A DNA stretch of 64,000 bases from JAAELZ01 sp965209105 (GCA_965209105.1 CBDBQB010000039.1:62001-126000); one strand, 5' to 3'; shown: positions 43,105 through 53,066, counted from the first letter of the stretch. The notes: a model not told the origin generated them from the sequence alone. Translations and numbers: made by a program.

Positions 43105-43371
43105 ATGAACTCCCTGTTCTCTGAAAATAAGTATATGGTCACCCCCGAAGATATTAAAGGCTGGATAGAAGCTGGCATGCCAGACTGCACTGTGACGATT
43201 GAAGGTGACGGACATCATTTCGAGGCCACTATTGTCAGCCCAGAATTTGAAGGTAAATCACGTATTCAACAACACCAATTGGTGTACGGCGTTTTAGGTG
43301 ATAAAATGAAAGCTGCGATACATGCGCTCTCCATGAAAACCATGACGCCTGAAGAAGTGCAGACATCGTAA
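43105..43371 (+). CDS. ibaG: BolA-family protein IbaG
   Basis: The 88-residue protein has the BolA fold with the conserved His region GDGHHFEATIVSPEFEGKSR and QHQLVYGVLGDKM. BolA/IbaG proteins bind [2Fe-2S] together with the CGFS glutaredoxin, whose gene follows after 42 bp. A second start (Met11, MVTPEDIKGW) fits the family length of about 80 better and may be the real one. Confidence 0.9.
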   Translation: MNSLFSENKYMVTPEDIKGWIEAGMPDCTVTIEGDGHHFEATIVSPEFEGKSRIQQHQLVYGVLGDKMKAAIHALSMKTMTPEEVQTS

Positions 43372-43413
43372 GAATTTGGCTTATGAGCCATCATATTAAT
43401 TAAGAGAAAACAC

Positions 43414-43728
43414 ATGAGTATTCAAGAGCAGTTAAAAGAAGTCGTTGAAGGCAATGGCGTCGTATTATTTATGAAAGGGTCGCCAGATTTCCCGCAGTGT
43501 GGTTTCTCTGGACTCATTACGAAAATTTTGCAGCAAGTCGGCACTAAATTCGCCTCGGTTGACGTGTTAGCAGATAACGCGGTGCGCGAAGGCATCAAGC
43601 AATATTCGAATTGGCCAACGATTCCACAGTTGTATATCAAAGGCGAATTTATTGGCGGTTCTGATATCGTTAAAGAAATGTTTGAAAATGGTGAGCTACA
43701 GAAAAAAATTGACGCTTTAGACGCATAA
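43414..43728 (+). CDS. grxD: Monothiol glutaredoxin Grx4
   Basis: The 104-residue protein has the CGFS motif with Cys29 (PDFPQCGFSG), WPTIPQLYIKGEFIGGSDIV and a C-terminal helix. It coordinates a [2Fe-2S] cluster with glutathione and pairs with BolA/IbaG for Fe-S trafficking. A terminator follows. Confidence 0.97.
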   Translation: MSIQEQLKEVVEGNGVVLFMKGSPDFPQCGFSGLITKILQQVGTKFASVDVLADNAVREGIKQYSNWPTIPQLYIKGEFIGGSDIVKEMFENGELQKKIDALDA

Positions 43729-43737
43729 AGCCAACAG

Positions 43738-43755
43738 GGCGCCTCGCGCCTTTTT
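43738..43755 (+). terminator. Intrinsic terminator after grxD
   Basis: GGCGC-CTC-GCGCC followed by TTTTT. Confidence 0.85.
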
Positions 43756-43863
43756 AGATGCCAACGCCTGAAGTACATTGTATTTTGGGCGTTTTTGATT
43801 TTTGCTGGTGCATAATCTATCCATTGGTAAAAGCTGAGCAAGGTCCACCATTCCCTAAATATA

Positions 43864-44583
43864 ATGTCTGACGTCCTAAATTCACAAGCACCCGCTGCGA
43901 GCCGTCAAGTGCGAAGCTTCGTGCGTCGCGAGGGGCGTGCTACCCCAGGACAAAAAACCGCGATGGCTACCCTGTGGCCTAAGTATGGGGTAAGCCCGGT
44001 CGCGGATGAGCATTTTGAATTTAAGCAGATGTACGGGCGAGATGTGCCGCTGGTGTTAGAGATTGGGTTTGGAGATGGCGAGGCTTTGGTGGATGCAGCT
44101 AAGCGTAACCCAGACCATAATTATCTGGGCGCAGAAGTCTATACGCCAGGAGTGGGTCATTGTTTGTTACGAATCGAGCAAGAACAGTTAGGCAATGTTC
44201 GCCTCTGTCAAGAAGACGCGATTAGTTTGCTGAAGGATCATATTCCCAGTAGTGCTTTAAGCGAGATTCGATTATTTTTCCCTGACCCGTGGCCGAAGAA
44301 AAAGCACCATAAGCGCCGCATTGTGAATCAGGCGTTTACCCAGCTCATTTCAAAGCGTTTGTTGGTGGGGGGCTCTATCCACTTTGCGACCGATTGGGAG
44401 CCTTATGCGCAGTGGGCTTTGGAAGAATTTGAAAAGTGTACAGCGCTGGAGAATATTTCAGGCGAGGGGCGGTTTACCCCAATGCCAAAGACCCGAATCG
44501 TGACTAAATTTGAGCGACGGGGCCAGCGTTTGGGTCACGGATCGTGGGATTTGATTTATCGTCTTCGTGCGTCTAATGTTTAA
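43864..44583 (+). CDS. trmB: tRNA (guanine-N7)-methyltransferase
   Basis: The 239-residue protein has the TrmB features LVLEIGFGDGEALVDAAKRN (SAM binding), FFPDPWPKKKHHKRRIVNQA and a C-terminal TKFERRGQRLGHG. It methylates G46 of tRNA. The stop overlaps the start of lolB, giving the order trmB-lolB-ispE. Confidence 0.97.
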   Translation: MSDVLNSQAPAASRQVRSFVRREGRATPGQKTAMATLWPKYGVSPVADEHFEFKQMYGRDVPLVLEIGFGDGEALVDAAKRNPDHNYLGAEVYTPGVGHCLLRIEQEQLGNVRLCQEDAISLLKDHIPSSALSEIRLFFPDPWPKKKHHKRRIVNQAFTQLISKRLLVGGSIHFATDWEPYAQWALEEFEKCTALENISGEGRFTPMPKTRIVTKFERRGQRLGHGSWDLIYRLRASNV

Positions 44584-45268
44584 GCTTTATCTAGGTTTTT
44601 GCAAATTTTTTCTGGCGCTGGTTTTGCTTGGGCTTGGCGCGTGCGTGGTTAATGAAAGCCCGCTTGAAGAGATAAGCCGCCAACAGAAAAATGATCAAAT
44701 AGAGGCACTTTGGCAAACACGCCGCGCCAATATTTCTGCGCTAGATAGCTGGAAAATCCGCGGCAAGATCGCCGTTAAAGCCGGTGATAAAGGCGGGCAT
44801 GCAAGCCTGCGTTGGGAAAAGGCGGACACTCAGCAAAGCATTGAACTATCCGGCCCTTTAGGCGGTGGTCGCGTCGAAATTGTCGCAGATGCCAATGGGG
44901 CACAGTTAAAAGACACCAAAGGCGCTGAGTTGGTCGGTGACTCCGTTTCAAAATTAATCGAGCAGCGCTTGGGTTGGCCGCTGCCCTTTGATCAATTGCC
45001 GTTCTGGATTAGAGGCTTACCAGCCAGTGAACAGGCAACGATGCAATGGGATAAGGACGGGAAAATACAGCGCATGAATGATTTGGGCTGGCAGATAGCT
45101 TTTCCTGAATACCAAAACATGAATACGCGGGCGGGAGACGTTTTAGCCGTGCCGCGTCAGATCACCTTAAATGCCTTGCCCGGCACGATACGCGTCTACG
45201 ATAAAAACGGCGAATATATCGGCGAGAACTTTTTTATTCGGCTGATCATTAAGGCATGGATACCGTGA
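44576..45268 (+). CDS. lolB: Outer membrane lipoprotein receptor LolB
   Basis: The 230-residue protein runs from ATG 44576 (a GTG at 44567 is possible). It has a signal with lipobox LGLGAC, then the LolB fold: WKIRGKIAVKAGDKGGHASL, SIELSGPLGGGRVEIVADAN, FDQLPFWIRGLP and LGWQIAFPEYQ. It accepts lipoproteins from LolA and inserts them into the outer membrane. It overlaps trmB upstream and ispE downstream. Confidence 0.95.
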   Translation: MFKLYLGFCKFFLALVLLGLGACVVNESPLEEISRQQKNDQIEALWQTRRANISALDSWKIRGKIAVKAGDKGGHASLRWEKADTQQSIELSGPLGGGRVEIVADANGAQLKDTKGAELVGDSVSKLIEQRLGWPLPFDQLPFWIRGLPASEQATMQWDKDGKIQRMNDLGWQIAFPEYQNMNTRAGDVLAVPRQITLNALPGTIRVYDKNGEYIGENFFIRLIIKAWIP

Positions 45269-46146
45269 CGGGTGATAAGTGGCTGGCCGAAAAAACTTGG
45301 CTGGCACCCGCAAAACTCAATTTGTTCTTACACGTCACAGGAAGGCGCGCAGACGGGCACCATACCTTACAAACTGCTTTTGTCTTGCTGGATCATTTCG
45401 ATGAGCTGAAATTTAGAATTAATGATTCGGGAGAAATCCGGCGGCATGATGTTAAAGGTGGCATTGAGATTGATTTACCCGTTGAGGATTTATGCCTTAA
45501 AGCAGCTAAGGCCTTGCAAGCACACACGGGAACACATTATGGCGCGACGGTTCAACTAAAGAAAAACATATCGGCTGGTGCTGGGTTGGGCGGGGGAAGC
45601 TCAGACGCTGCGACCACCTTATTGGCCTTGAATAAGCTATGGGAAGCGGGGCTAAGTCGTGCGGAATTGATTGAACTGGGGCGAAGTTTGGGTGCAGATG
45701 TGCCGGTATTCGTCTTTGGTGAGAACGCCTTGGCCTTGGGGGTGGGTGATCAATTGCAGGCTTTAGATTACCCTGAGCAATTATTTTGCGTGTTGGTGCC
45801 AAATATACACGTCTCAACAGCCGAAATTTTTTCGGATTCCTCATTGACACGCGACACCCCAATAAAGACAATACGCGGTTCTTTGCAGTCGGGACAAAAT
45901 AGCGATTTGCGTAATGATTTAGAGCCAGTCACCTGCCGTCGATATCCCGCTGTAGATCAGGCTTTAAGTTGGTTGCGAAAATTTGGTGAAGCGCGAATGA
46001 GTGGAACGGGCGCGAGCGTGTTTTTAGCCTGTGATACACTCGGCTCAGCAGAGGAAATTTTACATCAGCTACCGACTAAATTTGGGGCGGAAGTTGATGG
46101 TTTTGTGGCCCGTAGCTTGCTACGACATCCGCATAAAAGTGAGTAA
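45256..46146 (+). CDS. ispE: 4-diphosphocytidyl-2-C-methyl-D-erythritol kinase
   Basis: The 296-residue GHMP kinase has LAPAKLNLFLHVTGRRADGH, the ATP loop ISAGAGLGGGSSDAATTLL, LGADVPVFVFGENALALGVG and MSGTGASVFLA. It phosphorylates CDP-ME in the MEP isoprenoid pathway. Its start overlaps the 3' end of lolB by 13 bases. The following tRNA-Gln lies only three bases after the stop, the conserved gammaproteobacterial arrangement. Confidence 0.97.
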   Translation: MDTVTGDKWLAEKTWLAPAKLNLFLHVTGRRADGHHTLQTAFVLLDHFDELKFRINDSGEIRRHDVKGGIEIDLPVEDLCLKAAKALQAHTGTHYGATVQLKKNISAGAGLGGGSSDAATTLLALNKLWEAGLSRAELIELGRSLGADVPVFVFGENALALGVGDQLQALDYPEQLFCVLVPNIHVSTAEIFSDSSLTRDTPIKTIRGSLQSGQNSDLRNDLEPVTCRRYPAVDQALSWLRKFGEARMSGTGASVFLACDTLGSAEEILHQLPTKFGAEVDGFVARSLLRHPHKSE

Positions 46147-46149
46147 TGT

Positions 46150-46224
46150 TGGGGTATGGCCAAGCGGTAAGGCACTGGATTTTGATTCCAGCATTCCCAG
46201 GTTCGAATCCTGGTACCCCAGCCA
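46150..46224 (+). tRNA. tRNA-Gln (anticodon UUG)
   Basis: 75-nt cloverleaf: acceptor TGGGGTA/TACCCCA, anticodon loop TTTTGAT, T-arm GGTTCGAATCC, encoded GCCA end. It lies between ispE and prs, as in other gammaproteobacteria. Confidence 0.97.
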
Positions 46225-46299
46225 AATAATGAGCTGGATTTGTCGAGACTTATGATAAATTCGGTAGTGTTGCAGTGTTAACCTTAATCACGCAGAGAG

Positions 46300-47274
46300 A
46301 TGATAGGCGAACTAGATAATCGCGATGAGCTAGAGAATATTGTTATATTTTCGGGCAACGCAAATCCTGATCTCAGTCGGGATGTTGTTTCGCGCTTAGG
46401 TTTGCCAGTGGGTAAAGCCCAAGTCTCCACGTTTAGCGATGGCGAGATTAGTGTTGAGATCATGGAAAACGTGCGAATGCGTGATGTATTTGTGATCCAG
46501 CCGACCTGCGCACCGAGCAACGACAATTTAATGGAGTTGCTGATTATGCTCGACGCATTAAGGCGTGCGTCGGCCAATAGAATTATAGCAGTGGTTCCCT
46601 ATATGGGGTATGCGCGCCAAGATCGGCGCCCCCGAACCGCGCGCGTCGCGATTTCTGCGAAGTTGGTGGCGAAAATGATCGGTCAGGCGGGTGCGACCCA
46701 TGTATTAACCATGGATTTGCACGCCGACCAGATACAGGGCTTTTTCTCGATCCCCGCGGATAATATTTACGGTGGTCCGGTGTTGATCAGTGATTTATAT
46801 CGCCAGCAGCTTCCGAATCTGATGGTGGTGTCACCCGATGTTGGGGGTGTCCTTCGCGCGCGCGCAATGGCAAAACAACTGGAAACAGATTTGGCGATTA
46901 TCGATAAGCGCCGACCCAAATCCAATGTGGCAAAGGTCATGCATATTATCGGTAATGTAGAAGGCCGTACCTGCGTATTGATTGATGATATGGTGGATAC
47001 GGCGAATACTTTGTGTGAGGCAGCCACTGCGCTTAAGGCACATGGTGCGGTTCGAGTATTTGCGTGTTGTACGCATCCGGTTTTGTCCGGCCCTGCGATC
47101 GAACGCATCACTGATTCGCAGCTGGACGAGCTATTGGTGACCAATACCATTCCCCTCAGCCGTGAGGCCAGGGCGTGTGGAAAAATCCGCCAGCTCAGTA
47201 TTGCACAGATTCTCGCCGAATCAATTAGAAGAATCGCGTTGGGCGATTCGATCAGTAATCTGTTTGTTGAATAG
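46300..47274 (+). CDS. prs: Ribose-phosphate pyrophosphokinase
   Basis: The 324-residue protein has VIFSGNANPDLSRDVVSRLG, VVPYMGYARQDRRPRTARVA, VLTMDLHADQIQGFFSIP, IDKRRPKSNVAKVMHIIG and the PRPP loop CVLIDDMVDTANTLCEAA. It makes PRPP from ribose-5-phosphate and ATP for nucleotide, His and Trp synthesis. It is about ten residues longer at the N-terminus than E. coli Prs. The variant RPRTARVAIS (usually RPRSARVPIT) is a minor change. Confidence 0.97.
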   Translation: MIGELDNRDELENIVIFSGNANPDLSRDVVSRLGLPVGKAQVSTFSDGEISVEIMENVRMRDVFVIQPTCAPSNDNLMELLIMLDALRRASANRIIAVVPYMGYARQDRRPRTARVAISAKLVAKMIGQAGATHVLTMDLHADQIQGFFSIPADNIYGGPVLISDLYRQQLPNLMVVSPDVGGVLRARAMAKQLETDLAIIDKRRPKSNVAKVMHIIGNVEGRTCVLIDDMVDTANTLCEAATALKAHGAVRVFACCTHPVLSGPAIERITDSQLDELLVTNTIPLSREARACGKIRQLSIAQILAESIRRIALGDSISNLFVE

Positions 47275-47321
47275 TCGAGTCTTCGGCTGCTTAGCGAACC
47301 TAACCTTAAAGAGATAGAATA

Positions 47322-48017
47322 ATGGCAAATATCGTTATAGACGCGGAAAGTCGCGTAAGAAGTAGCACCTCTGCGGTGCGTCGTATGCGTCACGAAGGCT
47401 TAGTGCCTGGCGTGGTGTATGGTGCTGACGAAGATAACGTCAACATTAAAATGGATCATAACAAGATATTACATAGTCTTGAGAATGAAACGTTCCACAG
47501 TTCAATCCTAGATTTGAAGATTGACGGTAATTCAGAAAAAGTAATCCTACGCGATTATGATGTGCATCCTGCCTCTGACGTAAAAATCATGCACGTTGAT
47601 TTTCAGCGCGTGAGTCGTAAGGAAAAACTAAGCATGACGGTGCCCTTTCATTTTCTCGGCGAAGAGGAATGTGAAGGCATTAGCATCGATGGCGGAATTT
47701 TGGCGCGGGTTCATAACGATATTGATATCGTTTGTTTGCCGGCTGATTTGCCCGAATATATTGATATCGACATCAGCAAACTGCGCTTGGGTGATTCGAT
47801 TTCCCTCGGCGAAGTCGTATTGCCCGAAGGGGTTGAAAGTCAGATTCTCAATGCTGATGGTGATGCTACTCAAGCGATTGTTTCAATTGCGGCACCACAA
47901 GTAGAAGTTGAGCCTGAGGTTGAAGAGGAAGTGCTTGAGGGTGAAGAAGGTGAAGAGGGCGAAGCAGCTGAAGGCGATGTAGCTGAAGGCGCTACTGACG
48001 ACAAGGATGCCGAGTAA
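47322..48017 (+). CDS. rplY: 50S ribosomal protein L25 (Ctc type)
   Basis: The 231-residue protein has the L25 N-terminal domain binding 5S rRNA (RVRSSTSAVRRMRHEGLVPG, VVYGADED), the Ctc/TL5 C-terminal domain (VDFQRVSRKEKLSMTVPFHF, LPADLPEYIDIDISKLRLGD) and a very acidic tail of about 40 residues. It stabilises 5S rRNA in the large subunit. It sits between prs and pth, the standard order. Confidence 0.96.
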   Translation: MANIVIDAESRVRSSTSAVRRMRHEGLVPGVVYGADEDNVNIKMDHNKILHSLENETFHSSILDLKIDGNSEKVILRDYDVHPASDVKIMHVDFQRVSRKEKLSMTVPFHFLGEEECEGISIDGGILARVHNDIDIVCLPADLPEYIDIDISKLRLGDSISLGEVVLPEGVESQILNADGDATQAIVSIAAPQVEVEPEVEEEVLEGEEGEEGEAAEGDVAEGATDDKDAE

Positions 48018-48038
48018 TATTTCTCGCATTCATTCGAT

Positions 48039-48626
48039 GTGAGTCGTATAAAACTGATATGTGCGCTGGGTAATCCCGGCGATCAGTATGCTCAAACCCG
48101 GCACAATGCCGGGTTTTGGTTTTTGGGCAAACTTAAGGATTCGCACTCCCTCAGTCTCAGTGTGAACAGCCGATTTAAATCTTTAGTGGGCGATTTTCGG
48201 CAAGACGCTGAAGTCGTTCGTGTCGCTGCGCCGCAAACGTTTATGAATAAAAGCGGCGAGGCCTTAGCGCCGCTGGCAAATTTTTACAAAATTGAACCTC
48301 AAGAAATATTGGTGGCGCATGACGAAATAGATCTAGCGCCGGGTGTGATCAAGTTAAAAACAGGGGGTGGCCATGGTGGGCATAATGGCTTGCGCGATAT
48401 TATTAAGCATTTGGGAACCTCAGAATTTCATCGATTAAGAATTGGTGTGGGTCACCCCGGAGAGAAAGCAAAAGTGGTTTCTTATGTGCTGAATCGCCCG
48501 AATGTTGCCGAATTTCAACTGATCGATGCGAGTCTGGACAAAGCCAGTGCAGTATTAGCAGAAATTTTATCAGGCGAATTTAGTATTGCGATGAATCTAA
48601 TCACACACAATCATAAACCGGCTTAG
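48039..48626 (+). CDS. pth: Peptidyl-tRNA hydrolase
   Basis: The 195-residue protein starts at GTG 48039. It has CALGNPGDQYAQTRHNAGFW with the catalytic His, PQTFMNKSGEALAPLANFYK, VAHDEIDLAPGVIKLKTGGG and HGGHNGLRDI. It releases peptides from stalled peptidyl-tRNA. ychF follows two bases after the stop. Confidence 0.97.
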   Translation: MSRIKLICALGNPGDQYAQTRHNAGFWFLGKLKDSHSLSLSVNSRFKSLVGDFRQDAEVVRVAAPQTFMNKSGEALAPLANFYKIEPQEILVAHDEIDLAPGVIKLKTGGGHGGHNGLRDIIKHLGTSEFHRLRIGVGHPGEKAKVVSYVLNRPNVAEFQLIDASLDKASAVLAEILSGEFSIAMNLITHNHKPA

Positions 48627-48628
48627 TT

Positions 48629-49723
48629 ATGGGCTTTAAATGCGGCATTGTTGGCTTGCCCAACGTTGGGAAATCGACGCTTTTCAATGCGTTGACTAAA
48701 TCTGAATCCGCGCAGGCGGCAAATTACGCATTCTGCACCATTGATCCAAATGTTGGGATGGTGGACGTGCCGGATCCACGTTTGGAGCGAATCTCAAAAA
48801 TTGTCAATCCGCAACGTACTTTACCGACCACGATAGAATTTGTCGACATCGCCGGATTGGTTGAAGGTGCATCGAAAGGAGAAGGTTTGGGTAATCGATT
48901 TTTATCTCACATTCGAGAAACGGATGCCATCGCGCATGTTGTTCGGGCATTTGAAGACAGCAATATAACGCACGTCGCCGATAAAATTGATCCGGTTTCT
49001 GACATCGAAACGATCAATACTGAGCTTATTTTGTCGGATATGGAGAGCGTCGATAAGGCCTTGCAAAAGGCCCAAAAAGCCTCGAAGTCGGGCGATAAGG
49101 AGCAGTTAAAACTCGCCGAATTTCTAAGTTTGGTGCTGGCGCACTTAAATCAAGGTAAGCTGGTACGGACGATGTCGCTCGATGACGATCAGCAAACGCT
49201 GCTGAAACAAAGTTTTTTACTGACCAGCAAACCGACCTTGTACGTGGCCAATGTTGACGAACAAGGGTTTGAGAATAATCCACATTTAGACGCTATTGTC
49301 GAGCATGCCGCAGCGGAGGGCGCCGAAGTTGTCGCAATCTGTGCTGAAATAGAGCAGCAGCTTTCAACCCTCGCAGACGAGGAGCAATCAATGTTCCTTG
49401 AGGAGATGGGTTTAGAAGAGCCCGGATTAAACCGCATGATTTTCGCGGGCTATAAGTTATTGGACTTAATTACTTATTTCACCGCCGGGGAAAAGGAAGT
49501 ACGTGCTTGGACAGTGCTCAAGGATGCCACAGCCCCGCAAGCGGCGGGTGTGATCCATACGGACTTTGAGCGCGGATTTATCCGTGCGGAAACGATTGCC
49601 TATAAAGACTTTATCGAACATACCGGTGAACAGGGCGCCAAGGAAGCGGGTAAATTACGTTTAGAAGGTAAAGATTATCTCGTTAAAGATGGCGATATAC
49701 TTCATTTTCGGTTTAATGTTTAA
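48629..49723 (+). CDS. ychF: Redox-regulated ATPase/GTPase YchF (OLA1 family)
   Basis: The 364-residue protein has the P-loop GLPNVGKSTLFNALTKSE, NYAFCTIDPNVGMVDVPDPR, a G3 motif VDIAGLVEGASKGEGLGN, a coiled-coil middle and a C-terminal TGS domain (FTAGEKEVRAWTVLKDATAP). It is an ATPase linked to ribosomes and oxidative stress. It is the usual partner of pth. Confidence 0.97.
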   Translation: MGFKCGIVGLPNVGKSTLFNALTKSESAQAANYAFCTIDPNVGMVDVPDPRLERISKIVNPQRTLPTTIEFVDIAGLVEGASKGEGLGNRFLSHIRETDAIAHVVRAFEDSNITHVADKIDPVSDIETINTELILSDMESVDKALQKAQKASKSGDKEQLKLAEFLSLVLAHLNQGKLVRTMSLDDDQQTLLKQSFLLTSKPTLYVANVDEQGFENNPHLDAIVEHAAAEGAEVVAICAEIEQQLSTLADEEQSMFLEEMGLEEPGLNRMIFAGYKLLDLITYFTAGEKEVRAWTVLKDATAPQAAGVIHTDFERGFIRAETIAYKDFIEHTGEQGAKEAGKLRLEGKDYLVKDGDILHFRFNV

Positions 49724-50165
49724 ACGCAGTTTGAGAACAAGCTTACTAAGCTCGGCGAACGCAAAATAGCGGATCGCAGAGCGCATTACATAGGGAGCGC
49801 GTTATACCTTTGACTAGCAATTGTGTTTATGCTATACATTGGGCTAGTTGGTATTCTCGGTGAGAGCCGGGTTCGCGATGCAACAAGTCTTTAATAAAGG
49901 CTGCTGCTTTGCAAATGGACAGATAGTTTATCTGCGATGAACCCTGTTTGTAAAATTGAGTAAACTTTAATTCCTCGATAAAGAGCAGCTTTTTAAACGG
50001 GAATTAAAGTGCTTCTTTGCAAGAAATATTGGCGCTAAGACCAGTTTCTAAACCAGCCTATTGCGAACCCGTATAGGCAAGCTTGTTGTAAAGCAATGCA
50101 CGCAATGCGACAGATCTTGGATTATCAAGATGACTGCGCTGCCAACGAATCTATGGGGGGCATAG
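49724..50165. other. Non-coding gap between ychF and the subtilase
   Basis: I see no gene, repeat or clear terminator. The promoter of the protease is expected here but was not pinned down. Confidence 0.3.
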
Positions 50166-51568
50166 ATGGGGCAACGCAAGTTATTATTGTTGTGTTTGAG
50201 TATTGCATTGGTATTTGTAAATACCAATGTCATAGGCAGTGGGGAAGAGAGTAGTGGACAAGACAGTCAAGCTAATCCGCCCGTAAAAAAATGGTTGGTC
50301 GTCATGGATGACGCCAGAATACGGGCACAAGGTTCTGTAAATTCCTCACAGGTAAATACTGCAAGCCGTTCTATCACAGTAAACGAAGTAAAGCATATTG
50401 GGCAGGCATTACTCAACCGGCTTAGTCAGCCCGCGAAATCTCTAGCAGAATATCCAAGCAACGCGCGTACAAAACCTTTAATTCGACGTGCTTACAGTCG
50501 TTCATTCGCGGGTTTTAGTGCTGATCTAACGATAGAGCAAGCGCAGCAATTGGCGGATATGCCGAAGTACTGATTGTTGAAGAAGATGCTGCTGTATCGC
50601 TAGATCAAGCTGTTCGAACGCCCGCTAATTGGGGTTTGGATAGGCTAGATCAGAGGGAACTATTGCTAGATTTGAAATTTAAGTATCAGGCAACGGGCGC
50701 TGGATCCCATGTCTATATTGTTGATTCAGGCATAAGAAGTACGCACGAGGAATTTGAAGGAAGAGTGGGTCAGGGGATTGATATTTATGATCAGGATAAT
50801 GATCCTGAAGACTGTCATGGCCATGGAACGCACGTCGCCTCTTTGATCGCGGGAAGGAGTCATGGTGTGGCGCCCGACGCAATCGTCCATGCCGTACGAG
50901 TAATACCGTGTTACGGTGAACCGATTTTAACGTATACCTCGGACATTATCGCTGCCTTTGATTGGATAGCAGAAAACCACATCTCGCCTGCTGTTGCAAA
51001 TTTGAGTCTATCTTTGTCTGTCGTTAGCCAAGTTTTGTCTATATCAATTAGCCATGCAGCGCAAAGTGGTGTATTGATTGTCGTGTCTGCTGGGAATACG
51101 GCCAACACCGTTCCCTGTAATTACACGCTTAAATCGCATGTCGATACCATTGCGGTTGCAGCCTTAGACGCTTTAGATGAAATAGCGAGTTTCTCAACAA
51201 CGGGCGAGTGCATAGATATTATTGCACCGGGTAGTGGCGTATTGGGCGCCTCAAATCAAAGTGATACCCAAATGACAACTAAAGATGGCACTTCAATGGC
51301 CGCAGGTTTTGTGAGCGGCGCCGCTGCTTTATATATGGAATCGTTTTCGGGAATTAACGCCCAAGATTTCCGGGAAATTTTACAAAACGAAGGGACGTCA
51401 ATTCCTGTAAATGTTGGTAACTCGGCGGCGAATCGTGTCGTATATGCCTATGTCCCGCTGTTATTGTCGGATGAGCCTCCCGCTACTCAACCGAAGGCTA
51501 CGAGCTGCGCAAATACTGATGTCGCGTGTAAAATTTTACCCGTGATTCTACTGCTGCTAAGCGATTGA
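50166..51568 (+). pseudogene. Secreted subtilisin-like protease (S8), one frameshift
   Basis: The first frame (50166-50573) gives a signal peptide (LLLLCLSIALVFVNTNVIGS) and an I9 propeptide ending FAGFSADLTIEQAQQLADMP. The frame changes near 50565; the missing link AEVLIVEEDAAVSLDQAV is read in the other frame. The catalytic domain follows: Asp in YIVDSGIRSTHEEFEGRVG, His in CHGHGTHVASLIAGRSHGVA, Ser in TTKDGTSMAAGFVSGAAALY. It is proteinase K-like in layout. A short C-terminal tail holds two cysteines and a hydrophobic end (ILPVILLLLSD). With one lesion it is either newly inactive or a sequence error. Confidence 0.85.
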
Positions 51569-51596
51569 TACACTCGGGCATACAATTATCAGCGGC

Positions 51597-52970
51597 TTAA
51601 AAAGGCAGTTCAAGCCTAGGGTCAGATTTCAGCAATATCGTGCGGAACTGATCTTGAATAGACGCGAGGGCTGCGTTGTTATTGGCTTCAAAGCGCATGA
51701 TCAGCATGGGCGTGGTATTCGATGCGCGAACCAAGCCAAAACCGTCCTCGAAATCGACTCGTAGACCATCTATTGTATGCACGTCAGCGTCTGGAAAGTC
51801 TGCATTCTTTTGGAGCTTTTCGATAAAGCGATGGTGTTCGCCTTCCTCAAAATCTAAGCGCAGCTCTGGGGTGTTTAGGGTGTCTGGCAAGGCGTTAAAA
51901 ATGTCAGTGGGGCTATCATTCATCTTTGACAATAACTCACACAGGCGTGCGCCAGCGTATATCCCGTCATCAAAGCCATACCAGCGTTCTTTGAAGAAGA
52001 TATGCCCACTCATTTCCCCCGCCAAAGCAGCGCCAGTTTCTTTAAGTTTTGATTTAATAAAGGAATGTCCGGTTTTCCACATGGTTGCTTTGCCACCTGC
52101 GGCTTCAATCGCGGCGGGTAAGGTGCGAGTGCATTTAACGTCGTAGATGATTTCAGCGCCAGCGTTTCGACTGAGCACATCGCGGGCGAATAGAATCATT
52201 TGTCGATCTGGCCAAATAATGTCACCCTTGCGTGTCACGATACCAAGGCGATCACCATCGCCATCAAACGCTAAACCAAATTCGCTGTCAGTCTCTTGAA
52301 CGGTTTGGATTAAGTCTGCTAAGTTCTCCGCCTGGCTTGGGTCGGGGTGATGGTTTGGGAAAGTACCATCGACTTCACAAAATAGTTCAGTCACTTCGCA
52401 GCCCAAATCTTTATATACTTTCGGCGCAATCGCGCCTGCCACACCATTGCCGCAATCAATGACGATCTTCATCGGTCGTTCCAGTTTAAGATCGGAGGTA
52501 ATTCGATTGCTGTATCGATCTAACATTTCTACCCGGCTGAGTGAGCCTTGACCTTTGGCTAAATCGCCGCCTTGTATGCGGTGTTTGAGCGCCTGGATAG
52601 CGTCACCAGAGAGCGTAACACCATCGATCATCATTTTGAGGCCGTTGTATTCGGGCGGATTATGGCTGCCAGTTATCTCAACGCCTGAACCCGTACCGAG
52701 TTCGTAAGTGGCGTAATACAACACTGGTGTGGGCACTTGACCGATATCAATCACATCGACGCCCGCGGCCATGATGCCAGTGGCCAGCGCATCGGCAAAT
52801 TTAGGGCCCGAGATGCGGCCATCATAGCCGATAACCATCGTGCGGACACCTGCTTCAATCGCACTGCTGCCTAAGGCTTGCCCAATGAGCTGAACGGCCT
52901 GAACGGTCAAAGATTCATCCACAATCCCGCGGATATCGTAAGCTTTAAAAATTTCTTCTGCGAGGTTCAT
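51597..52970 (-). CDS. Phosphomannomutase/phosphoglucomutase (AlgC type)
   Basis: The 457-residue protein has FKAYDIRGIVDESLTVQAVQ at the start, the phosphoserine Ser102 in VEITGSHNPPEYNGLKMM, the metal loop LAFDGDGDRLGIVT, the sugar loop GEMSGHIFFKERWYG and the phosphate loop RASNTTPMLIMRFEA. It interconverts hexose-1- and hexose-6-phosphates for cell-surface polysaccharides. Full length. It follows efp in the same direction after a 136-bp spacer with a dispersed repeat. Confidence 0.95.
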   Translation of the reverse strand: MNLAEEIFKAYDIRGIVDESLTVQAVQLIGQALGSSAIEAGVRTMVIGYDGRISGPKFADALATGIMAAGVDVIDIGQVPTPVLYYATYELGTGSGVEITGSHNPPEYNGLKMMIDGVTLSGDAIQALKHRIQGGDLAKGQGSLSRVEMLDRYSNRITSDLKLERPMKIVIDCGNGVAGAIAPKVYKDLGCEVTELFCEVDGTFPNHHPDPSQAENLADLIQTVQETDSEFGLAFDGDGDRLGIVTRKGDIIWPDRQMILFARDVLSRNAGAEIIYDVKCTRTLPAAIEAAGGKATMWKTGHSFIKSKLKETGAALAGEMSGHIFFKERWYGFDDGIYAGARLCELLSKMNDSPTDIFNALPDTLNTPELRLDFEEGEHHRFIEKLQKNADFPDADVHTIDGLRVDFEDGFGLVRASNTTPMLIMRFEANNNAALASIQDQFRTILLKSDPRLELPF

Positions 52971-52999
52971 ATTTGTTTATAAAATAATGTTTGTTTGAT

Positions 53000-53066
53000 G
53001 ATTGCGAGGAACGTAGTGACGTGGCAATCTATTACTGAGTAAAAGCGAGATTGCTTCGCCTCGCTC
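53000..53066. repeat. Dispersed palindromic intergenic repeat, copy 1
   Basis: GATTGCGAGGAACGTAGTGA runs on to GGCAATCT at the left; AGATTGCTTCGCCTCGCTCA at the right is its imperfect inverse, so the unit forms a long hairpin. A related half lies at 56633-56662. Such 'GCGAGGAGCGAAGCGACGCG'-type repeats are common between genes in many bacteria. Confidence 0.65.
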
